Assembly (NCBI GenBank): GCA_036503065.1 | Contig: DASXXM010000272.1 | Span: forward strand, 1-8,166 | Direction of reading: 5' to 3' | Length of the DNA: 8,166 nt | Origin: DATEPR01 sp036503065 | GTDB lineage: Bacteria > Actinomycetota > Actinomycetes > Mycobacteriales > Pseudonocardiaceae | In this document: one piece after another, positions 1-6,435 of the stretch | Layout of the letters: every line of letters begins with the position of its first letter | Position numbering within the stretch: position 1 is the first letter of the stretch | Translations under genes and position numbers: made by a program | Notes under the pieces: model-generated | Told to the model about the DNA's origin: nothing | Database searches by the model: none | What the model saw: only the letters and a program-made list of their open reading frames with translations

Positions 1-317
1 CGGCCGGACGACCCGACGCGAGCGCGATCCTGACCGACGCCGCCCGTGCCATGGCGCGGGCGATCGTGGTGATCGTGAACCTGCTCGACATCGACGAGGT
101 GATCTTCGGCGGGCCGTTCTGGGCGCGGATATCCTCGGCGATCCTCGCCGCGCTGCCGGACGCGGTGCACGGCGATCCCGCCCTGGTGTCGTCGCATCCC
201 GTCCGATTCGTCCAGTCCGCGATTCCCGTCGACGTCGCCGCCGTCGGGGCCGCGACCCTCGTGCTCGACAACACCTTCTCGCCCCGGCCGTCCGCGCTGC
301 TGCTGGTGCCCGAGTGA
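1..317 (+). CDS. ROK-family protein, C-terminal part (probable sugar-responsive transcriptional regulator), 5' truncated
   Basis: The reading frame is already open at base 3 and ends at TGA 315-317, so only about the last 104 residues are present. What is seen: an Ala-rich helix leading into IVNLLDIDEVIFGGPF, the usual ROK segment (helix, 'NLLDP-vvlGG'-like strand), and near the end the pattern VGAATLVLDNTFSP, which matches the typical ROK ending (GAA-x-LVL-x-x-x-F-x-P). ROK proteins are either sugar kinases or NagC/Mlc/XylR-type repressors with an N-terminal winged helix. The part that would decide, the N-terminus, lies outside the window. Position directly upstream of, and co-directional with, a sugar ABC transporter and glycosidases favours a local repressor released by the imported sugar or its product. 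An internal ATG at 51 is not the real start because homology-like sequence continues upstream of it. Family assignment is firm; the regulator role is inferred from context. Confidence 0.82.
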   Translation, partial: AGRPDASAILTDAARAMARAIVVIVNLLDIDEVIFGGPFWARISSAILAALPDAVHGDPALVSSHPVRFVQSAIPVDVAAVGAATLVLDNTFSPRPSALLLVPE

Positions 318-343
318 CCACCTGTCTTTGCCTTGGCGAACAG

Positions 344-379
344 TTGTGAGCAATTACGATATATGATTTAGTAACTCCT
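344..379 (+). promoter_or_regulatory. Candidate promoter -10 box within an imperfect dyad (possible ROK operator)
   Basis: The hexamer TATGAT at 362-367 matches five of six positions of the TATAAT -10 consensus. A -35-like TTGTGA lies at 344-349, but the spacing is only 12 bases, so it is not a proper partner; a -35 at the normal distance (about 339-344) is weak. The same stretch has dyad symmetry centred on base 364. TTAC at 354-357 mirrors GTAA at 371-374, and counting outward from the centre about 10 of 15 base pairs are symmetric across 349-379. TTAGTAAC at 368-375 resembles the TTAGT/TTA-type half-sites of several ROK regulators. A repressor bound here would cover the -10 box. The match is by eye and the regulator link is inference. 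Confidence 0.4.
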
Positions 380-478
380 GGCCGCAGGACCTCGGCGCGC
401 GAACCGACGCCGTCGCTCCTGTCCGTGCCAACCAGAAGGCATCGCGACCCTTGCCTCAGAGGTGTCAACGTCGACCCT

Positions 479-496
479 GCCGGCGCCATCGCCGGT
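479..496 (+). other. Small leader hairpin just upstream of the ribosome binding site
   Basis: CCGGCG at 480-485 pairs perfectly with CGCCGG at 490-495 around a four-base loop (CCAT), with one additional G-U pair between 479 and 496. It ends nine bases before the GGAAGG Shine-Dalgarno sequence at 505-510. There is no T tract after it, so it is not an intrinsic terminator. It could stabilise the leader or tune ribosome access. Short GC stems also arise by chance in DNA of this composition, so a function is uncertain. Confidence 0.3.
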
Positions 497-504
497 CGTT
501 CTCT

Positions 505-510
505 GGAAGG
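505..510 (+). promoter_or_regulatory. Ribosome binding site GGAAGG deciding the binding-protein start
   Basis: This purine-rich hexamer is complementary to the 3' end of 16S rRNA and sits five bases before ATG 516. It supports that start over the in-frame GTG at 462, and the lipoprotein signal peptide beginning at 516 agrees. Confidence 0.65.
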
Positions 511-515
511 TAAGC

Positions 516-1856
516 ATGGGCAACTCCGTCACGCGTGTCCGCATCGCTGGTGCCGCCGTCGCGATGGCGACCGGTGTCGCCGTACTCGCGGCCTGCTCGT
601 CGCCCGCTCCATCAGGTGCCTCGTCCGCGCCGGGCTGCGCGCCTGCGACCGGCAAGGTCACGCTCCAGTACTGGAACACCGTGCCGGGCATGGACCAGGT
701 CGTCGCCCTGTGGAACAAGGACAATCCGAACATCCAGGTGCAGACCAAGAACATCTCCAACGACCAGTACGGCACCATCGGCAACGCCCTCAAGGCGGGC
801 ACGGCACCGGACCTCGCTCAGGTCGGCTACGACGAACTGCCCGACCTGCGCACCCAGGGCGCCTTCGTGGACGCGTCGGCTTGCTCGGCGGCGACCGCGG
901 CCGAGTCGAAGTTCGTGCCGTGGACCTGGTCGCAGGCCGGCTTCGGCGGCACCGGCGTGTTCGCCGTCCCGCAGGACACCGGCCCGATGGCCCTCTTCGT
1001 GCGCAGCGACATCTTCCGGCAGTACGGCCTCCAGATCCCGAAGACCTGGGACGAGTACGCGGCGGACGCGCGGAAACTGCACGCCGCCGACCCCAACCTC
1101 AGCATCACGTTCTTCGACCCGAACAACGCCGAGTGGTTCAACGGACTCCTCTGGCAGGCCAAGGCCCGGCTGTACAGCTACTCGGGCAACGAGTGGCACG
1201 TGACGGTCGAGTCCGACCAGAGCAAGCAGGTCGCCGGGTACTGGCAGAAGCTGATCGACGCCAAACTGGTGCGCACCGACCTCGCCAACACCACGCCCCC
1301 GATGTACGCCGCGTACCAGAAGAACCAGATCGCCAGCTACGTCGGCGCCGCGTGGGGCTACAGCATGTTCCGCGACAACCTGCCCGACCAGGCCGGCAAG
1401 TGGACGATCGTCCCGATGCCGACGTGGGGTGCCGGCACGGCGTCCGGTGACTGGGGCGGATCGACAGTCGCGTTCATGAAGGGCAGCCCGCACCTCTACG
1501 AGTCGGTCAGGTTCAACGTCTGGCTGAACACCGATCCGCAAGCCCTCGCGTTGGAGAACCAGTTGGGCGGCCTCTACCCGGCGGCCACCGCCGGTCTGCG
1601 GCTTCCCGCGCTGTCGCAGGGCGTCCCGTACTACGCCAACGAGAAGATCTTCGACGTCTTCGCCGACTCGTCCCAGCACGTCGACACCGGCTTCACCTGG
1701 GGGCCGACCCAGAAGACGGTGAATCTGGCGCTGCAGGACGCGATGGCCAAGGCGACAGCGGGCAGCGGCACGCTCACCGACGCGCTCTCGGCCGCCCAGT
1801 CCAGCGCGCTGAAGTCGATGAAGGATCAGGCGATCCCCGCCGCGGCCGGGAACTGA
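516..1856 (+). CDS. ABC transporter solute-binding lipoprotein, family 1 (CUT1 sugar importer)
   Basis: Extracytoplasmic lipoprotein that would capture a sugar or oligosaccharide and deliver it to the two permeases encoded next. The start ATG 516 is preceded by GGAAGG at 505-510 with a five-base gap and gives a 446-residue precursor, typical for the family. The N-terminus has a basic start (Arg7, Arg9), a hydrophobic stretch and the lipobox LAAC with the acylated Cys at residue 27, followed by a Ser/Pro/Ala-rich linker. The mature part opens with VTLQYWNTVPGM, the usual first strand of family 1 binding proteins, and continues with NPNIQVQ and a GTAPDLAQVGYDEL segment typical of the fold. Aromatic residues are frequent (WTWSQAGF, EWFNGLLWQAK, WGYSMF, GDWGGS), consistent with stacking on sugar rings. 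The ligand cannot be read from the sequence; the neighbouring glycosidases suggest an alpha-mannoside or a galactose-containing oligosaccharide. An in-frame GTG at 462 would add 18 residues before the signal peptide and is unlikely to be the start. Confidence 0.92.
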   Translation: MGNSVTRVRIAGAAVAMATGVAVLAACSSPAPSGASSAPGCAPATGKVTLQYWNTVPGMDQVVALWNKDNPNIQVQTKNISNDQYGTIGNALKAGTAPDLAQVGYDELPDLRTQGAFVDASACSAATAAESKFVPWTWSQAGFGGTGVFAVPQDTGPMALFVRSDIFRQYGLQIPKTWDEYAADARKLHAADPNLSITFFDPNNAEWFNGLLWQAKARLYSYSGNEWHVTVESDQSKQVAGYWQKLIDAKLVRTDLANTTPPMYAAYQKNQIASYVGAAWGYSMFRDNLPDQAGKWTIVPMPTWGAGTASGDWGGSTVAFMKGSPHLYESVRFNVWLNTDPQALALENQLGGLYPAATAGLRLPALSQGVPYYANEKIFDVFADSSQHVDTGFTWGPTQKTVNLALQDAMAKATAGSGTLTDALSAAQSSALKSMKDQAIPAAAGN

Positions 1857-1863
1857 CCTGGGC

Positions 1864-2805
1864 ATGACCGACCTCGCAACCCGCGTGGTGGCCGCAACGA
1901 CCGGGCGCCGCCGTCGCCCCAACGGCGGCGCCCCCCGGCCGGGCACCATCGTCGCGTTCCTGCTGCCGTTCCTACTCCCGTTCGTGCTGTTCTACCTGGT
2001 GCCGATCGGCTACGCGATCGGGCAGAGCTTCCTCGTCGTGCGCCGTACCAGTGGCCAGTACGGCACGCCGTACACGACGTTCGGCGGTTTCGAGCAGTAC
2101 GTGCGGGCGTTCCAGAACACGGAGTTCCTGGCCAGCATCGGCCGCATCGCCCTGTTCGGCGTCGTGCAGGTACCGGTCATGCTGTTCGTCGCGCTGACCA
2201 TGGCGCTGCTGCTGGACACCCCGCTGTTGAAGCTCAAGTCGTTCTTCCGGATCGCGGCGTTCATGCCGTACGCGGTGCCCGGTGTCATCGCCGCGATCAT
2301 GTGGTCGTTCCTCTACTCGCCGCAGCTCAGCCCGATCGTCGGCCTGCTGAAGGGAATCGGGCTCCAGCCCGACTTCCTCGGCCCGGGCGCCGTGCTGTGG
2401 TCGACGGCGAACGTCTCCACCTGGCTCTGGACCGGCTACAACATGCTGATCATGTTCTCGGCGTTGCAGTCGATCCCGCAGGAGCTCTACCAGGCCGCCA
2501 AACTGGACGGTGCGAGCAACTGGGCGATCGCGTGGCGGATCAAGGTCCCGATCATCGCCCCGTCGATCATCCTCACCACGGTGTTCTCGATCATCGGCAC
2601 GCTCCAGCTCTATGCGGAGCCGGCTGTGTTGCGCCAGATCTCGTCGAACATCTCCAGCACGTTCACGCCGAACATGCTCGCGTACGCGGTGGCCTCCGGA
2701 AACAACTACCAGCAGGCGGCGGCGATCTCCGTGGTGCTCGCGGTGCTCACGTTCGTGTCGAGCTTCGGGTTCATGCGACTGACCACGAAGCGGACCGAAC
2801 CATGA
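1864..2805 (+). CDS. ABC sugar transporter permease, MalF/UgpA type
   Basis: First membrane subunit of the CUT1 importer (Pfam BPD_transp_1 family), 313 residues, close to the usual 290-320. A basic, Gly/Arg-rich cytoplasmic head (residues 1-27, with RRRR at 15-18) precedes about six membrane segments, roughly at 29-53, 94-118, 127-150, 180-202, 231-251 and 285-304. The cytoplasmic EAA loop, which docks on the ATPase, is visible from about residue 207 to 236: QELYQAAKLDGAS with the conserved Gly at 216, then the downstream I-x-x-P-x-I-x-P-S pattern. FMPYAVPGVIAAIMW at about 133-147 is also typical of MalF-like subunits. The ATG lies seven bases after the binding-protein stop. Its ribosome binding site is weak, so translation is probably coupled to the gene before it. 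Its own stop overlaps the next start. Confidence 0.93.
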   Translation: MTDLATRVVAATTGRRRRPNGGAPRPGTIVAFLLPFLLPFVLFYLVPIGYAIGQSFLVVRRTSGQYGTPYTTFGGFEQYVRAFQNTEFLASIGRIALFGVVQVPVMLFVALTMALLLDTPLLKLKSFFRIAAFMPYAVPGVIAAIMWSFLYSPQLSPIVGLLKGIGLQPDFLGPGAVLWSTANVSTWLWTGYNMLIMFSALQSIPQELYQAAKLDGASNWAIAWRIKVPIIAPSIILTTVFSIIGTLQLYAEPAVLRQISSNISSTFTPNMLAYAVASGNNYQQAAAISVVLAVLTFVSSFGFMRLTTKRTEP

Positions 2806-3659
2806 GCGATCGGACCGCAGGCCACGAAAGCCGCCTCAGCCAAACGGCGGCCATGGCCCTGATATTCGTCCTGGCGGTCTATTTCCTGCTGCCGATCTAT
2901 TTTCTCATCGTCGCGGCGACGAAGCCGCAGGGCGACCTCGCCTCGACCTTCGGGCTGGCGTTCTCGCACTTCAACCTGTTCCAGAACCTGGGCATCCTGT
3001 TCGGCCGGAGCAACGGCATCTTCGCGGTGTGGGCGTTGAACAGCGTGCTCTACGCGGTGCTGGGCGCGGCCGTCGGCACCCTGATCTCCGCGCTGTGCGG
3101 CTACGCGCTGGCCAAGTTCAGGTTCCGGGGCCGGGAGTTCCTGTTCTCCGTCATCCTCGGCGGTGTCCTCGTGCCCACCACCGCGCTGGCGCTCCCGCTG
3201 TTCCTGCTGTTCTCGGCAACGGGTTTGGTCAACACCTACCTCGCGGTGTTCCTGCCCAGCATCGTCAGTCCGTTCGGCGTGTATCTGGCGCGCATCTTCG
3301 CCGCGGCCGCCGTCCCGGAGGAGCTTCTCGAATCCGCGCGGCTGGACGGTGCCGGCGAGTTCCGCACGTTCTTCTCGCTGGCATTCCGGCTGATGACGCC
3401 GTCGCTGGTGACCATCTTCCTGTTCCAGTTCGTCGGCATCTGGAACAACTTCTTCCTACCGATGGTGATGCTGCAGAAGGAGTCGCTCTTCCCCATCACG
3501 CTCGGGCTCTACGAGTGGAACGGCCAGACCGCCCGTGTCCCGCTCCTGCAGGTGTCGGTGATCACCGGTTCGCTGGTCTCGATCGTGCCCGTGATCGTCG
3601 TGTTCGTCGTGCTCCAGCGGTTCTGGCGCACCGGACTCGCATCCGGCGCACTCAAATAA
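2802..3659 (+). CDS. ABC sugar transporter permease, MalG/UgpE type
   Basis: Second membrane subunit of the CUT1 importer, 285 residues, as usual for the MalG branch. The start ATG 2802 overlaps the stop of the first permease (ATGA, 2802-2805), a standard sign of translational coupling and equal stoichiometry. After a short polar head, membrane segments are seen at about 16-38, 78-104, 113-137, 145-165, 198-222 and 250-271. The EAA loop is VPEELLESARLDGAGEF with the conserved Gly at 183, continuing to LMTPSL near 200. The NNFFLPMVM segment and the C-terminal Q-R-F-W-R-T-G-L-A-S-G-A-L-K tail are characteristic of MalG/UgpE subunits. One rare ATA codon occurs near codon 21; otherwise codon use is ordinary. 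Transported substrate unknown, inferred from the adjacent hydrolases. Confidence 0.93.
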   Translation: MSDRTAGHESRLSQTAAMALIFVLAVYFLLPIYFLIVAATKPQGDLASTFGLAFSHFNLFQNLGILFGRSNGIFAVWALNSVLYAVLGAAVGTLISALCGYALAKFRFRGREFLFSVILGGVLVPTTALALPLFLLFSATGLVNTYLAVFLPSIVSPFGVYLARIFAAAAVPEELLESARLDGAGEFRTFFSLAFRLMTPSLVTIFLFQFVGIWNNFFLPMVMLQKESLFPITLGLYEWNGQTARVPLLQVSVITGSLVSIVPVIVVFVVLQRFWRTGLASGALK

Positions 3660-3716
3660 TTTCGGTATCCGTCGCACTGGCTGTCCACGCACCTACCGAC
3701 AGAAGGTCCATCGCCC
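3660..3716 (+). promoter_or_regulatory. Short spacer with the GH38 ribosome binding site
   Basis: 57 bases separate the second permease from the GH38 gene. AGAAGG at 3701-3706 lies ten bases before ATG 3717 and is the likely ribosome binding site. I see no terminator hairpin and no convincing promoter, so the GH38 gene is probably in the same transcript as the transporter. Confidence 0.45.
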
Positions 3717-6416
3717 ATGCAGAAATCCGCCGTCTTCGTACCCCATTTTCATTGGGACCGAGAATGGTATGAGCCTTTCCAGGTGTTCCGGCACCGGCTG
3801 GTCACCGCCTTCGAGGCCGTGCTGGAGACGGCCGAGGCGAATCCCGACTTCCGGTTCACCGCGGACGGGCAGCTGGCCGTGATCGAGGACTATCTGGAAA
3901 TACGACCGGAGAACCGCGATCGAGTCGCGGCCCTGGTCGCCGGTGGCCGGCTTGCCATCGGACCGTGGCTGATCCTGCTCGACGAATTCCTCTGCGCCGG
4001 CGAGACCATCGTGCGCAACCTTCAGATGGGTTGGGCGGCCGCGGCGGAACTCGGCGGCGCGATGCCCGTCGGCTACCTGCCGGACATGTTCGGGCATGTC
4101 GCGCAGCTGCCGCAGATCCTGGCGCGGGCCGGCATCGAGCATGCGGCGCTGTGGCGCGGCGTTCCCGGGTTCGTTGACGGTCACGCCTTCCGCTGGCGCG
4201 CTCCCGACGGCTCCGAGGTGCGCACCGAGTTCCTCTTCGACGGCTACGACAACGGCCTCGACGTGCTGCTGGTACCAGACCGGATCGGGCGCGCACTCGG
4301 CGACTACGCCGAGATGACGGCCAAGCGGTGGGGTGGCGACCCGGTGCTCGCGATGGCGGGCACCGACCACACCGCGCCCGATCCGCGACTCGCGAGCTGG
4401 CTCGCGCACGCATCCGGCGACGAAGGCGCGATCACCATCGCGACCCTGGACGCGTACGTCCGCGGGCACGTGCGCGACGAGGTCTCCGTCGTCGTCATCG
4501 GTGAGCTGCGCAGCCACGTGCGCGGCAACATCCTCCCTGGTGTGCTTTCCGCGCGCCTGCGGCTCAAGCAGCGGATGGCCGTTGCCGAGCGCACCGTCGA
4601 CCACGCCGAGCGGATGAACGCGCTGTGGTCCCGACGCGACGAATCGCGGTTCATCGCACTCGCGTGGCACAAGATCATCGAGTCGACCGCGCACGATTCG
4701 GTCGTCGGCTCCGGTACCGACGAGACAGCCGACCAGGTCGAGGCGCGGCTCGCCGAAGCAACGCACATCGCGCGCGCGGTTCGGGACGCGGCCCTCGCCC
4801 AGCAGGCGGCGGCGGTGCCCGCGGACGGCTACCTGGTCGCCAACCCGCTGCCGTTCCCGCGCACGGCCCTGGTCGAGGTGGACGTCGTGGCCCCGCAAGA
4901 GGGAACCGTGCTGGTCGCCACCGCCGCCGACGGCACGACGCAACCCGTGCAGCTGACCTCGGTGGCGCCGACCGTCCTGGGCGACGAGCGCGTCGACGCC
5001 TCGCAGCTGGAACGGGTGCTGCGCCGAATCCACCGTCGCGAACTCTTCGGCCTGCTGATCGATCGCTACGAACTCACCCCTGGGTCGCTCGTCTTCCACC
5101 TTGCCGAAGTGCCGACCAGCGGACCGTTCGACCTGCTGATCCTGCGCCGCGAGGTCGCTGCCGCGGCTGCCGTGTGTCCCGGTGAGTGGGCGGTGCTGAC
5201 GTTGGCGAAAGCCCGCGCGACCGCGATCGTGTCCGTGCCCGTCCCCGCGTCCGGGTTGACGAGTTTCCGGGTCGAACCGGGCCACGGCGCCGAAACAACC
5301 CGCACACCGACGACCGCGACGGCCGGCACGCTGTCCAACGGTCTCGTCGATGTCGCGGTCAACGCCGATGGCACCGTGGACATCACCGGTGTCGACGGCA
5401 CCACGCTGCACGGCGTCGGCCGCCTCGTCGACGGCGGCGACCGCGGCGACTGTTACAACTACGCGCCACCAGCCGACGACGTGCCGGTCTCGGAGCCGAC
5501 CGAGGTCGTGGTCGAACTCCTGGAGAACGGCCCGTTGCGGTCCAGGATTCGGGTCACCCGGTGCTACGAGTGGCCAACCGCGTTGTCGTCCGATCGCGAC
5601 CTTCGTGCGAGCGAGACCGTGTCGACGGCGGTGGACACGCTCCTGGAACTGCGGGCGGGGGAACCGTTCCTGCGCGTGGCCACGTCGTTCCTGAACCGGT
5701 CCGCCGACCATCGGCTGCGCTGGCACGTGCCGTTGCCCGAGCCGGTTGCCGGGTCCGCGTCCGCGGGCCAGTTCGCCGTCACGGAGCGCGGGCTGACCGC
5801 CGAGGGCGGTTGGGGTGAGTATCCGATCCCCACCTTCCCGGCCGGCTCGTTCGTGTCCGCTGGTGCCGCGACCGTACTGCTCGACCACGCCACCGAATAC
5901 GAGATCGTCGGCGACGAACTGGCCATCACGCTACTGCGCGCGATCGGTGCGATCAGCGTCAACATCCATCCGTACCGGGACGAGCCTGCCGCGGCGGAGA
6001 TCCCCGCGCCGGGCGCGCAGGACCTTGGCGTGCGCATCGAGAACCGGGTCGCCATCCTGCCTTCCGCAGCCGGTTGGCGGGACGCGAACGCGGTCGCACT
6101 CGCCGAAGTCTTCCGCAACGACGTGCTGGTCACGCCCGGCACCGCGCCGGCCGCGGGCGGGCTGCCGCCGGCCGCGGCCGGCGTCGCGGTCGATGGCGCG
6201 GACATCCTCGTGTCGTGCATTCGGCGCGTCGCGGACGGCACCGAGTTGCGGTTGGTCGCGATGAGCGACACGGGATCGACCGCCCGCGTCACCGGCGCGT
6301 TCGCCGAAGCCACCACGGTCGACCTGCTCGGCCGGCCACTCGCCACGGCGCCCGCCACGGACGGGCTCGAACTCGTGCTTGGACCGTGGGAGATCCGAAC
6401 TGTCGTTGTCCGGTAA
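3717..6416 (+). CDS. Glycoside hydrolase family 38 alpha-mannosidase (MngB / streptococcal GH38-like), cytoplasmic
   Basis: Retaining, metal-dependent alpha-mannosidase type enzyme of 899 residues, the size of bacterial GH38 enzymes such as MngB (about 880). The N-terminal catalytic domain opens with VPHFHWDREWY. By analogy with Golgi mannosidase II, His12 and Asp14 are zinc ligands, Asp123 in YLPDMFGH is the nucleophile and a zinc ligand, and His326 in STAHDSVVGSG completes the site. Asp217 in GTDHTAPD sits where GH38 enzymes have a conserved Asp-His. GPWLILLDEFLCAGETIVRN is a strong subfamily signature. A helical middle domain covers about 255-365, and a beta-rich C-terminal region starts at VANPLPFPR (374-382) and includes DHRLR at 664-668. 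There is no signal peptide, so it should act inside the cell on imported mannosides. Family and intactness are firm. Linkage preference is not; related enzymes include alpha-1,3-mannosidases and (phospho)mannosylglycerate hydrolases. A Pro/Ala/Gly-rich linker occurs near 805-820. Confidence 0.93.
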   Translation: MQKSAVFVPHFHWDREWYEPFQVFRHRLVTAFEAVLETAEANPDFRFTADGQLAVIEDYLEIRPENRDRVAALVAGGRLAIGPWLILLDEFLCAGETIVRNLQMGWAAAAELGGAMPVGYLPDMFGHVAQLPQILARAGIEHAALWRGVPGFVDGHAFRWRAPDGSEVRTEFLFDGYDNGLDVLLVPDRIGRALGDYAEMTAKRWGGDPVLAMAGTDHTAPDPRLASWLAHASGDEGAITIATLDAYVRGHVRDEVSVVVIGELRSHVRGNILPGVLSARLRLKQRMAVAERTVDHAERMNALWSRRDESRFIALAWHKIIESTAHDSVVGSGTDETADQVEARLAEATHIARAVRDAALAQQAAAVPADGYLVANPLPFPRTALVEVDVVAPQEGTVLVATAADGTTQPVQLTSVAPTVLGDERVDASQLERVLRRIHRRELFGLLIDRYELTPGSLVFHLAEVPTSGPFDLLILRREVAAAAAVCPGEWAVLTLAKARATAIVSVPVPASGLTSFRVEPGHGAETTRTPTTATAGTLSNGLVDVAVNADGTVDITGVDGTTLHGVGRLVDGGDRGDCYNYAPPADDVPVSEPTEVVVELLENGPLRSRIRVTRCYEWPTALSSDRDLRASETVSTAVDTLLELRAGEPFLRVATSFLNRSADHRLRWHVPLPEPVAGSASAGQFAVTERGLTAEGGWGEYPIPTFPAGSFVSAGAATVLLDHATEYEIVGDELAITLLRAIGAISVNIHPYRDEPAAAEIPAPGAQDLGVRIENRVAILPSAAGWRDANAVALAEVFRNDVLVTPGTAPAAGGLPPAAAGVAVDGADILVSCIRRVADGTELRLVAMSDTGSTARVTGAFAEATTVDLLGRPLATAPATDGLELVLGPWEIRTVVVR

Positions 6417-6424
6417 GACAAAGC

Positions 6425-6431
6425 AAGGAGG
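6425..6431 (+). promoter_or_regulatory. Strong ribosome binding site AAGGAGG before the GTG start of the secreted hydrolase
   Basis: A near-perfect Shine-Dalgarno sequence with a four-base gap to GTG 6436, the strongest in the window. It fixes this start, which also gives a complete signal peptide. The site lies within the 19-base gap after the GH38 stop, so both genes are probably on one transcript. Confidence 0.75.
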
Positions 6432-6435
6432 ACTC

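Larger units (their letters stand above)
318..515 (+). promoter_or_regulatory. Intergenic control region and 5' leader of the transporter operon
   Basis: This 198-bp gap separates the ROK gene from the solute-binding protein gene. Its first half contains the only clearly AT-rich island in the window (about 340-376), where regulatory DNA would be expected in such a GC-rich genome. Its second half is GC-rich again and holds a short hairpin (479-496) and the Shine-Dalgarno sequence (505-510). I see no convincing intrinsic terminator after the ROK stop codon: there is no long GC stem followed by a T run. Read-through from the ROK gene is therefore possible. No convincing small coding region is present; a GTG at 462 is in frame with the downstream gene but lacks a spaced ribosome binding site. 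Confidence 0.6.

Noticed and set aside
300..340. Possible terminator after the ROK gene
   Set aside because: Only four-base stems (TGGT/ACCA) around the stop codon and no T tract; insufficient for a terminator call.
344..351. TTGTGAGC identical to a lac operator half-site
   Set aside because: The matching right half-site is absent and no LacI-type regulator is seen; an eight-base match is within chance.
462..515. Upstream GTG start for the solute-binding protein
   Set aside because: It would place 18 extra residues ahead of the signal peptide and has no properly spaced ribosome binding site, whereas ATG 516 has GGAAGG five bases upstream and begins a normal lipoprotein signal.
425..1450. 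Long plus-strand open frame overlapping the binding-protein gene
   Set aside because: Arg/Pro/Gly-rich out-of-frame translation of the binding-protein gene with no start signal or domain.
612..1949. A 445-codon open frame on the minus strand opposite the solute-binding protein
   Set aside because: Arg/Gly/Val-rich composition without motifs, spanning a clearly real lipoprotein gene on the other strand; a shadow of GC-rich codon structure.
3693..5888. A 731-codon open frame on the minus strand opposite the GH38 gene
   Set aside because: Its translation is a low-complexity mix of Arg, Gly, His, Asp and Val with no recognisable domain, as expected for the antisense of a high-GC gene. The plus strand encodes an intact GH38 enzyme with all catalytic residues.
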